Below are positions 52,818-60,317 of a stretch of DNA of 64,000 nucleotides, piece by piece. The notes under the pieces were generated by a model. It was not told where the DNA came from, did not search any database, and saw only the letters and a program-made list of their open reading frames with translations. Made by a program: the position numbers and the translations under genes. How positions within the stretch are numbered: the first letter of the stretch is position 1; each line of letters begins with the position of its first letter. Origin of the DNA: Actinomycetota bacterium (GTDB taxonomy: Bacteria; Actinomycetota; Actinomycetes; Nanopelagicales; Nanopelagicaceae); contig CANBSP010000002.1 in the NCBI GenBank assembly GCA_947372165.1, positions 62,001 through 126,000 of the forward strand, read 5' to 3'.

Positions 52818-52823
52818 GCACAC

Positions 52824-53612
52824 ATGTTTGAACTCTGGAATTCCCGGGTGGGAAGTGGCGAGCCGCTCCTGCTCATCCACGGCATGGGCTCAGATCACAC
52901 GGCATGGAAGCTCATCACTCCCGAGCTCGCAAAAAAATTTGAAGTTATCACAATCGACCTACCTGGCCATGGCTTCAGTAGTTTGCCAGGCGGCATGCGG
53001 ATGGATGCCGCATCACTTGGCCAATTAATCTTTGATCATATGAGTCGATGGGGCTATGAGAAGTTCCACGTTGTTGGAAGTTCACTCGGTGGGTGGATTG
53101 CGCTGGAGATGGCTGCGGCAAATCCTGATCGAGTACGCTCCTTAACGGGCTTGGCGCCAGCAGGACTCTGGTTGGTCCCAGAGACAAGACGTCACCCGAT
53201 CTCAGCAGTCTCTCGCTACATGGCATCGACAACCCATCCAATTGCCCCACACTTACTTCGTTATACCTGGGCGAGAAAAATTGGTTTCGCCATGGTGAGC
53301 CCTCAATGGGAATCACTCCCGCTGGAAATCTGCATCGATGCTGCGCGAGCAATGGGTAGCTCGAAGGGATACTTCCCAGCATGGGATGCGATGCTTGGTC
53401 TGCGTTTTGATAAAGAGATCTCACCGAGCATTCCCATCACAATTCTCTTCGGAGATACCGATAACACTCTTCCAGCCCGATATTCGCAAGAGCGTTCTCT
53501 TGTGCCCGAACATGCTCGCTGGATCACACTCCCCCAAGCTGGCCATGCGCCTATGTGGGATAGCGTGCCTGCTGTTCTTGAAGAAATTCACCAGATAACT
53601 TCTGCCACATGA
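52824..53612 (+). CDS. Alpha/beta hydrolase, first gene of the carotenoid operon
   Basis: A 262-residue alpha/beta hydrolase: oxyanion region LLLIHGMGSDHTAW, nucleophile Ser87 in VVGSSLGGW, acid Asp211 or Asp213 in LFGDTDNTLP and His241 in AGHAPMWD. The order and length are those of small esterases/lactonases of the MhpC type. Its stop overlaps the crtA-like start by ATGA, so it belongs to the carotenoid operon, perhaps acting on an acylated or glycosylated product. Substrate unknown. Confidence 0.85.
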   Translation: MFELWNSRVGSGEPLLLIHGMGSDHTAWKLITPELAKKFEVITIDLPGHGFSSLPGGMRMDAASLGQLIFDHMSRWGYEKFHVVGSSLGGWIALEMAAANPDRVRSLTGLAPAGLWLVPETRRHPISAVSRYMASTTHPIAPHLLRYTWARKIGFAMVSPQWESLPLEICIDAARAMGSSKGYFPAWDAMLGLRFDKEISPSIPITILFGDTDNTLPARYSQERSLVPEHARWITLPQAGHAPMWDSVPAVLEEIHQITSAT

Positions 53613-54298
53613 TGACCTATCTCTTCCTCTGGAAGATAGAACGTCGCAATCTCTCGCGCGCACTCTTTCATATGGCGATTGATCGAATATCACTCACCAG
53701 GGATCCACGAGTCGCCTTCTTTAAATCTTTAGGAACCGGGACCGGCACCACCTTTACTCCTACCGATGCTGATATCTCCACCTGGGGACTCTTGGTGACG
53801 CTGAATGGGAGTGAAGATTCCACTGATTCAATCTCAGCCATGAGAGCGATCTCTGCTTGGCGCAGTTTTGCAGTAAGTGAAGAGCTCTTCCATCTTGATC
53901 CAATCGCTTCACATGGACTCTGGGCAAAGCGCGATCCCTTTCTGCCATCAGATTCGATGAGATCAGAGAAGTGGATCGGTGAAGTTGCGACGATTACTCG
54001 CGCGCGAATTAAGTGGCACGAGAATCTTCGCTTCTGGCGAGCAGTTCCAGAGGTGACGCGCTCACTCCATGATTCGGACGGCCTTATAAAAGCGATCGGC
54101 ATTGGTGAAGCCCCCATTGGATTGCAAGGCACTTTCTCCTATTGGCGCTCGCAAGAGGACCTTCGGGCCTTCGCTTATAAAGGCGCCGCCCATCAACGAG
54201 CGATTGAAATGACTGCCGAGCGCAATTGGTATGCCGAAGAGCTCTTCGCTCGCTTTGCTGTTCGCAAGCACGAACTATCCATTCTGCGACCGAACTAG
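53609..54298 (+). CDS. Spheroidene monooxygenase-like protein (CrtA family)
   Basis: A 229-residue CrtA-type protein. The conserved C-terminal half shows GIGEAPIGLQGTFSYW, SQEDLRAFAYKGAAHQ, and NWYAEELFARFAV. CrtA introduces a keto group at C-2 of acyclic carotenoids in purple bacteria. The presence of CruF- and CrtD-like proteins next to it supports oxidation of an acyclic psi end. Two adjacent ATG codons start the gene. Reaction in this organism is inferred. Confidence 0.78.
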   Translation: MMTYLFLWKIERRNLSRALFHMAIDRISLTRDPRVAFFKSLGTGTGTTFTPTDADISTWGLLVTLNGSEDSTDSISAMRAISAWRSFAVSEELFHLDPIASHGLWAKRDPFLPSDSMRSEKWIGEVATITRARIKWHENLRFWRAVPEVTRSLHDSDGLIKAIGIGEAPIGLQGTFSYWRSQEDLRAFAYKGAAHQRAIEMTAERNWYAEELFARFAVRKHELSILRPN

Positions 54299-54322
54299 CC
54301 CTTATTAGGGCAGAATTGCCCC

Positions 54323-55135
54323 ATGTCCCTTCGCCAGTACCGCCCGCGCGCAAGAAGTCGCCGGCTGCTCTCTGGCAAGATGGCTTTAACTCTTAACTTG
54401 CTCTTAGTTCTTTCCATTGCACTGCAGATGTCCTACCCACTCATCCATGGCTCTGCACTCACCATCGTGACTGTACTCACCGTCTATTTCGGTGCAGCAA
54501 CAATGATTATCCATTCACACTTCGCCTTTGGTCTTCGGTTCTCATCTTCACTTCTCATCATTACTTTTATCTATGCACTCGCAGTTGAGATAATCGGAAG
54601 TAAAACTGGTTGGCCGTTCGGTACCTATCACTACGACCACTCACTCGGTCTTGCTATCGCGGGAGTTCCTCTTGCTGTTCCATTCGCCTGGATCATGGCT
54701 ACATATCCACTCCTTATTGTTGCCAGACGCATAGGAAAGGGTTGGGTCTTCCTCTATGGTGGCTTTGCTCTCATGGCCTGGGATTTATTCCTCGACCCAC
54801 AGATGGTGAGTGCGCATAGATGGCAGTGGGTTTTTAAAGGAAGAGCCACTCCCTTTGAACCAGAAATTCCATTATCCAATAGCGTCGGCTGGCTCTTAAC
54901 TGGCATGGGAATCATGGCGCTTCTCCATTGGGCGCTCCCTGAAGCTCGCAGAAAACATGGCGCATCACTCCTTATTCCAAATATCTTCTTGGGCTGGTTG
55001 CTCTTCTCTGGGATCGTCGGAAATCTCTTCTTCTTCCATCGTCCTGGGGTCGCGCTCATCGGAGGGCTCGCCTTTGGTTTAGCGCTCGCCCCATATTTCT
55101 TCGAACTTCGTTTTGGCCGCCCGGATACTTTCTAG
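54323..55135 (+). CDS. cruF: Carotenoid 1,2-hydratase-like membrane protein (CruF family)
   Basis: A 270-residue protein with about seven membrane helices and the CruF/DUF422 signatures GTYHYDHSLGLAIAGVPLAV and MAWDLFLDPQMV. CruF adds water across the C-1,2 double bond of psi end groups, giving the hydroxyl that CruG or others glycosylate. A short inverted repeat (GGGCA/TGCCC) lies directly before ATG 54323. Next to cruG as in other Actinobacteria and cyanobacteria, although there they need not be adjacent. Confidence 0.85.
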   Translation: MSLRQYRPRARSRRLLSGKMALTLNLLLVLSIALQMSYPLIHGSALTIVTVLTVYFGAATMIIHSHFAFGLRFSSSLLIITFIYALAVEIIGSKTGWPFGTYHYDHSLGLAIAGVPLAVPFAWIMATYPLLIVARRIGKGWVFLYGGFALMAWDLFLDPQMVSAHRWQWVFKGRATPFEPEIPLSNSVGWLLTGMGIMALLHWALPEARRKHGASLLIPNIFLGWLLFSGIVGNLFFFHRPGVALIGGLAFGLALAPYFFELRFGRPDTF

Positions 55136-55141
55136 CATCTC

Positions 55142-56236
55142 ATGAGCTCTCTGCACTCACCTCTTTTCATTATCTCCGTCCTCGCGACCCTCTCTTTTCT
55201 GATCACAGTTCTGAACTTCATCACGATGCGCAAGGTTGTAGATAGAGAGTCCCGAGTCACTGAATCCGTCGCGGTACTTGTTCCTATGCGCAATGAGGAG
55301 TTCAATGTCGAGGCTCTCTTAACTTCACTTCTTGCATCTCGGGGCCTTACCGAGGTGGAGTATTCCGTTCTCAATGATGGTTCGACTGACCAGACCGGTG
55401 AATTGGTCTCCGGCTATCGCGATCGAGTGCGCACTCTTCAAGGCGCGCAATTACCACAAGGGTGGCTGGGCAAGCCATATGCCTGCCAGCAACTTTCTCA
55501 GGAATCTAAGAGCAAGTATCTCGTCTTCATTGATGCCGATCTTCGAGTAAGACCTAACGCCATCGCTGCCTCGATCTCCTTCATGGAGAAAACGGGATGG
55601 GATTTCATCTCACCCTATCCAGCCGAGCACGGTAAAACTTTCCTCATGCGGATCTTCCAACCACTCTTGCAGTGGTCCTGGCTGGCTTCTGTTCCACTTC
55701 GGCTCGCCGAACGTACTGGCCGTGCCTCAATGGTGATTGCAAATGGCCAATTCTTTATCGTGCGGCGAGATGCATACGAAAGTATTGGCGGGCACGAAAG
55801 CGTCAAAGGCGAAGTTCTTGAAGATCTCTGCTTGGCACGCAACCTCGTCGCAGCTGGATTTAAGGGCGGTGTGGCAGAGGCAAGCGCGATCGCCGAATGC
55901 ACCATGTATGAAGAGAATGCTGATCTCATCTCTGGCTATACCAAATCGCTCTGGACTGCTTTTGGTGGTCTCGGTGGAACCATCGCAACAATGGCGATAC
56001 TCGTTCTTACCCAAGTTCTCCCGATTATTCTCATCATTGCAGGAGTTCAAGCCGCATTCATTCCATTTCTGCTTGTCGGCACCACCCACCTTCTTGCCGC
56101 GATCCGCGTTCGGACTGCTCCGATTAATCTCCTTCTGCACCCACTTGCAACGCTCATTCTGATAGCGCTTATTTGTGAGTCTTATCGAAGAAAATCACGT
56201 GGGCAGTTGGAATGGCGAGGCCGTAGAGTTATCTAA
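55142..56236 (+). CDS. cruG: Carotenoid glycosyltransferase, GT2 family (CruG-like)
   Basis: A 364-residue membrane glycosyltransferase: N-terminal helix (about 8-28), GT-A domain with VLVPMRNEEFNVEALL, NDGSTDQTGE, DADLRVRPNA and GEVLEDLCLARNL, then three C-terminal helices. The plan equals CruG, the carotenoid 2-O-glycosyltransferase partner of CruF. It follows cruF by 6 nt and shares TAATG with the crtD-like gene. The sugar is unknown. Confidence 0.8.
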   Translation: MSSLHSPLFIISVLATLSFLITVLNFITMRKVVDRESRVTESVAVLVPMRNEEFNVEALLTSLLASRGLTEVEYSVLNDGSTDQTGELVSGYRDRVRTLQGAQLPQGWLGKPYACQQLSQESKSKYLVFIDADLRVRPNAIAASISFMEKTGWDFISPYPAEHGKTFLMRIFQPLLQWSWLASVPLRLAERTGRASMVIANGQFFIVRRDAYESIGGHESVKGEVLEDLCLARNLVAAGFKGGVAEASAIAECTMYEENADLISGYTKSLWTAFGGLGGTIATMAILVLTQVLPIILIIAGVQAAFIPFLLVGTTHLLAAIRVRTAPINLLLHPLATLILIALICESYRRKSRGQLEWRGRRVI

Positions 56237-57765
56237 TGCGTAAAGTTATTGTGATTGGCGCGGGTATGGGCGGGATGGCGGCAGCAGCGCGTCTAGCTAG
56301 AGCAGGCTTAAGCGTTGAAGTTTTTGAAGCATCAGATCGCATAGGCGGAAAATGTCGGACTGAATGGATCGGCGATTACGCTTTTGATACAGGTCCATCC
56401 CTACTCACCATTCCAGCGGTCTATCGCGATCTCTTTAAAAAGACTGGCAAGCGCCTCGAGCTTGTGAAAGAGATTGAACCCGTTGATCCAGCCTTCGCCT
56501 ATCACTTCGCCGATGGCACCTCTTTTAATTTTGCCAACGTGGATCTCCCCCAGATCAGCCAAACCTTAGACCTTACCTTGGGCAAGAAGGCTGGCGATGA
56601 ATGGCATGCAATCATGCAGCGAGCAGAAGCGATGTGGGATGTGGCTCGTGGTCCCTTCATCGAATCTGAACTCCCCTCGATTCCTGCACTCCTGCGGCGA
56701 AAGGGCTTCTTGAAGGAGCTCAAGCAAATTGCGCCCTTCACATCACTCGATCAGATCACTGACCATTACACCTCAAATCCTTATTTAAAGAAGATCATTC
56801 ATCGCTATGCAACATATACGGGATCTGACCCACGAAAGGCACCTGCCGTTCTGCTCACCATCGCCTTTGTCGAAATCACATTCGGTGCCTGGCATGTCAA
56901 AGGTGGCCTCGGCACATTGGCCCAAGCACTTGCCGATCGTTGTAACGAGTTAGGTGTGACCTTCCACCTCAACACTCCCGTTGAGAAGATCAACACCGAA
57001 TCAGGGATTGCGAGGTCGATAACCGTCGCAGGCCAAGTGATCGAGGCTGACTACATCATCTCCAATGCTGATTCGGAAATTACTTTCAATAGCCTCATTT
57101 CATCACAGGAGAAAGGCGCCAAGCGTGAGCGTCGCAAGCTGCGCAAGGCGACTCGATCGCTCGCTGGCTTCTCACTTCTCCTTGGCCTCGATAACTCAAA
57201 GGTGAAAGGCGATCTGCCGGAGTTATCTCATCACAACGTCTTCTTCCCAGAAGAATACGATGCTGAGTTCATTGATATCTTCGATAAGAATCAACCCGTT
57301 GAAGATCCCACAATCTATATTTGTGCCCCGCGCGATTCATCGATGGTGAAGGGCGAGAATAAAGAAGCCTGGTTTGTCTTAGTGAATGCACCGCGACATG
57401 ATCCCGAGAATGGCTGGGATTGGACGAAGGAGCCCGAGAAATATGCTGCGAAGATTCTGGCGAAACTTGATTCGCTCGGTCTAAAAGTCTCTGAACGTTT
57501 AGACCTTATGGAGTTTCGAACCCCTTATGACCTTGAGGTATCTGCCAACGCACCAGGTGGTTCGATCTACGGAACATCGAGCAATGGCAGTCGGGCCGCA
57601 TTCACACGCGCAAAGAATACGAGCGATATTGAGAATCTCTATTGTGTTGGTGGGTCGGCCCATCCAGGTGGCGGCCTCCCGTTAGTTGGGATGAGTGGTG
57701 AATTAGTTGCTGAGGCGATTATTAAGGCGCAAGGCGGAGTAGGAATCGCGAAGGACTACCACTAG
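56236..57765 (+). CDS. CrtD/CrtI-type carotenoid desaturase or oxidoreductase
   Basis: A 509-residue FAD protein: IVIGAGMGGMAAAARLARAG at the N-terminus, RIGGKCRTEW, FDTGPSLLTIPAVY, and the C-terminal FAD contact GGSAHPGGGLPLVGMSG. A second enzyme of this class, closer to phytoene desaturase, is encoded at 60318. With cruF and cruG directly upstream, the likely role is 3,4-desaturation of a 1-hydroxy end group (CrtD). The last 63 bp overlap the convergent phosphotransferase gene. Confidence 0.8.
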   Translation: MRKVIVIGAGMGGMAAAARLARAGLSVEVFEASDRIGGKCRTEWIGDYAFDTGPSLLTIPAVYRDLFKKTGKRLELVKEIEPVDPAFAYHFADGTSFNFANVDLPQISQTLDLTLGKKAGDEWHAIMQRAEAMWDVARGPFIESELPSIPALLRRKGFLKELKQIAPFTSLDQITDHYTSNPYLKKIIHRYATYTGSDPRKAPAVLLTIAFVEITFGAWHVKGGLGTLAQALADRCNELGVTFHLNTPVEKINTESGIARSITVAGQVIEADYIISNADSEITFNSLISSQEKGAKRERRKLRKATRSLAGFSLLLGLDNSKVKGDLPELSHHNVFFPEEYDAEFIDIFDKNQPVEDPTIYICAPRDSSMVKGENKEAWFVLVNAPRHDPENGWDWTKEPEKYAAKILAKLDSLGLKVSERLDLMEFRTPYDLEVSANAPGGSIYGTSSNGSRAAFTRAKNTSDIENLYCVGGSAHPGGGLPLVGMSGELVAEAIIKAQGGVGIAKDYH

Positions 57766-58341
57766 CGCGATCAATTGCATCACAAGCCAGAGGATGGCCG
57801 TGAAAGTTACTGCCTTCAAACCGATTGAGAACTCAAGAAGTGCGACGGCTAAGAAGATCGCGCGAACGGGACGTTCGCAGATTGTTACAACCCCAATTGC
57901 GCTATGGCCAAGTCCTGCCGCACGCGCCCGGACATACTCTTGAATCAAAGCTGCCGTCCAGGCCAAGGCAATAACAAGGACTGGTGCACCAATTCGATAG
58001 AAGGTGAGCGCCCAGAAGAACTCAACCACCCGATCAACGACTGAATCAAGTTCGGCTCCCCAGAGCGTTACCTTCTTCGCCACAATGGCAAGAGATCCAT
58101 CGATGCCATCGGCAATCAAGGAGAGTAAGACGAGGAAGATCGCAGCACTGCGTTCTGATTGGTACCACGTGAGTACGCCGAGCCCAAGTCCCAGATAGGT
58201 AATGAGATCAGGAGATATCTTGAGGAAGTGGAGTGGTTTAACGAGAAGGAAAGAGATCGTGAGCCATCCCTTTATAAATCCTGTGACAGGTACATTTCCA
58301 TGGAGTCCACTCCATGCCCTGAAGAACTCTTCTCTATCCAC
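57703..58341 (-). CDS. CDP-alcohol phosphatidyltransferase family protein with one motif change
   Basis: A 212-residue membrane protein with about six helices. The family motif reads D78-x2-D81-G82-x2-A85-x9-G95-x3-D99-x3-D103; all four Asp residues are present but Arg after A85 is Ile86. The family transfers a phosphoalcohol from CDP-diacylglycerol or related donors. Substrate cannot be told. GTG 58341 overlaps the metF stop (GTGGATAG). Its 3' end overlaps the crtD-like gene by 63 bp on the opposite strand. Confidence 0.82.
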   Translation of the reverse strand: MDREEFFRAWSGLHGNVPVTGFIKGWLTISFLLVKPLHFLKISPDLITYLGLGLGVLTWYQSERSAAIFLVLLSLIADGIDGSLAIVAKKVTLWGAELDSVVDRVVEFFWALTFYRIGAPVLVIALAWTAALIQEYVRARAAGLGHSAIGVVTICERPVRAIFLAVALLEFSIGLKAVTFTAILWLVMQLIALVVVLRDSYSALRLNNRLSN

Positions 58342-59209
58342 GGTTGTGAAGGCCTAAGTTTTTCGCAATCTCCGTCATCGATGAGGCATTATTCATCGTG
58401 TAGAAATGTAAGCCTGGCACCTTAAGTGCAAGTAATTTCTCGGCTAACTCAGTTGCGAGTTCGATGCCATAGCTTCGAATACCAGCAGCATCTTCGCCAA
58501 GTTCACTCACTCGAAGACGGATTTCTTCGGGGATTGGAGTACCGGAGAGTTCGGCCATTCTCGTTAAGCCTTTGCCATTGGTGATCGGCAAGATTCCAGC
58601 AATAACGGGCAACGTGGATCCGCGCGCGGCGAGGGCGTCGATCATGCGCTCATAGGAAGAGCTCTCAAAGAAGAACTGCGTCGTTGCAAAGGTCGCACCG
58701 CGTTCCTCTTTTCGAATCAAGGTATCGATATCGCGTGCAAAATCACCGTTCGATGCTGGGTGGCCATCTGGAAATGCCGCTACACCCACCTCGATGCCGC
58801 CTTCGCTCATAGCCAAGTCAACGAGTTGATCAGCATGATCAAATCCACCGGGCGTCGTGACCCACGGTGCGCGTGGTCCGCCTACGGGATCCCCGCGAAG
58901 AGCCAAGATGCGAGTAATACCCGCACTCTTGTAATGACGAAGAATCTCGGTGAGCTCATCCTTTGTTGAACCAACGCAGGTCAAGTGAGCCACAGTTGAT
59001 AAGCCCGTCTTTGTTGTGAACTCTTCGGCGATCCTGATTGTTCGATCTCGAGTGCTTCCACCAGCACCATAGGTGACCGATACAAAATCCAAGGCAAGGG
59101 TCCGCAGGCTCTCGACCGCACTCCAGAGTCGGGCCTCTCCCTCGGCATCCTTGGGAGGAAATAGCTCGACCGAGAAGGTGGTTCTCGGAGTCTCAACAGG
59201 CGTAACCAT
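58334..59209 (-). CDS. metF: 5,10-methylenetetrahydrofolate reductase
   Basis: MetF (291 aa) makes 5-methyl-THF for methionine synthesis. FSVELFPPKDAEGEARLW, SVTYGAGGSTRDRT, VAHLTCVGSTKDEL, ALRGDPVGGP and ATTQFFFESSSYERM are the FAD and folate motifs, with the catalytic Glu in the first. Start ATG 59209 (MVTPVETPRT) is preferred over an upstream frame that would run into idsA. Only 24 bp separate it from the divergent idsA start. Confidence 0.95.
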   Translation of the reverse strand: MVTPVETPRTTFSVELFPPKDAEGEARLWSAVESLRTLALDFVSVTYGAGGSTRDRTIRIAEEFTTKTGLSTVAHLTCVGSTKDELTEILRHYKSAGITRILALRGDPVGGPRAPWVTTPGGFDHADQLVDLAMSEGGIEVGVAAFPDGHPASNGDFARDIDTLIRKEERGATFATTQFFFESSSYERMIDALAARGSTLPVIAGILPITNGKGLTRMAELSGTPIPEEIRLRVSELGEDAAGIRSYGIELATELAEKLLALKVPGLHFYTMNNASSMTEIAKNLGLHNRG

Positions 59210-59217
59210 AGAGAGGC

Positions 59218-59227
59218 AGGGTACCTT
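59218..59227. promoter_or_regulatory. Overlapping divergent -10 boxes of metF and idsA
   Basis: On minus TACCCT (59218-59223) ends 8 nt before the metF ATG; on plus TACCTT (59222-59227) ends 6 nt before the idsA ATG. Both sit in a 24-bp gap around GGTACC. Neither gene has a ribosome-binding site within the gap that would fit a leader. Confidence 0.55.
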
Positions 59228-59233
59228 TACCGC

Positions 59234-60310
59234 ATGGAATCGCGCGAATATCCCACTCTGCCTGCGCTCCGAGAATCGATCAATACCGCACTCGCCGCAT
59301 TTATTGAGGCTGATAACCATTACCTCACATCGATCGGCCCAGAACTCCTCCCTGTGGCTGATGCCTTAAAGAATTTCTTACTCGATAGCGGCAAGAGGTT
59401 TCGGCCACTCTTCGCAGCTGTGGGATATCTCGGAACTGGTGCCGAGCTCTCCCCTCAGATCTTTACCGCGCTCTCTAGCGTCGAGCTCATCCACGTCTGT
59501 GCACTCATCCACGATGATGTGATGGATGCATCAGATACTCGACGCGGTGCACCTGCTATTCATAAACTCTTCGAAGGAATGCATGGCGCCAAATCTCTCA
59601 GTGGCTCGGCCGAACAATTTGGGGTTGCAAGTGCGATTCTGCTCGGAGATCTTGCCCTGATCTGGGCGGCAAAGATGTTGCATGAATCAAAGATCTCTTC
59701 AGATCAGATTATCTCTTCCTTGCCAATCTTTGATGAGATGCAGGTCGAGCTTATGGCCGGTCAATATCTTGATATCCATGAGCAAGCGCTCGCGAGTGAG
59801 AGCGTTGAACGATCACTTCGCGTCGCTCGGTACAAATCAGGTAAGTACAGCATCGAGCGTCCACTTCACTTTGGTGCAGCAGTGGCAAATAGGAATCCCG
59901 AGTCTCTCTATCCCATCTATTCTGCCTATGGGATTCCACTCGGTGAGGCTTTCCAACTTCGCGATGATCTACTCGGCGTCTTTGGTGATGCTGCTTCGAC
60001 TGGCAAGCCAGCTGGCGATGATCTCCGAGAAGGAAAGCGTACGGTCATGATGGCGATGACACATGAGCGAGCATCCTCAACTCAACGCGCAACAATAAAG
60101 GAGCTCTTCGGTCGGCCAGATCTTTCAGCAAGCGATATCGAGGCGCTTCGGTCAATCATCATGGATAGTGGCGCACATGATGAAGTCGAACTTCTCATCA
60201 CAAAGCTCACGGATGAGGCCTGTGCTGCCATCGATAACCCGCTTGTTACGAAGCATGCGCAAGAACTACTCCATCAAATGGCGACAATCGCTACCAAGAG
60301 AAGTGTGTGA
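59234..60310 (+). CDS. idsA: Geranylgeranyl/polyprenyl diphosphate synthase
   Basis: A 358-residue trans-prenyltransferase. First Asp-rich motif D94-D-V-M-D98 in IHDDVMDASDTRRG, the second FQLRDDLLGVFGD, plus GKRFRPLFAAVGYLG near the N-terminus. The size and the neighbouring crtI make GGPP for carotenoids the likely product, though chain length cannot be fixed by eye. It is followed by crtI after 7 nt. Confidence 0.9.
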   Translation: MESREYPTLPALRESINTALAAFIEADNHYLTSIGPELLPVADALKNFLLDSGKRFRPLFAAVGYLGTGAELSPQIFTALSSVELIHVCALIHDDVMDASDTRRGAPAIHKLFEGMHGAKSLSGSAEQFGVASAILLGDLALIWAAKMLHESKISSDQIISSLPIFDEMQVELMAGQYLDIHEQALASESVERSLRVARYKSGKYSIERPLHFGAAVANRNPESLYPIYSAYGIPLGEAFQLRDDLLGVFGDAASTGKPAGDDLREGKRTVMMAMTHERASSTQRATIKELFGRPDLSASDIEALRSIIMDSGAHDEVELLITKLTDEACAAIDNPLVTKHAQELLHQMATIATKRSV

Positions 60311-60317
60311 AGATTTA

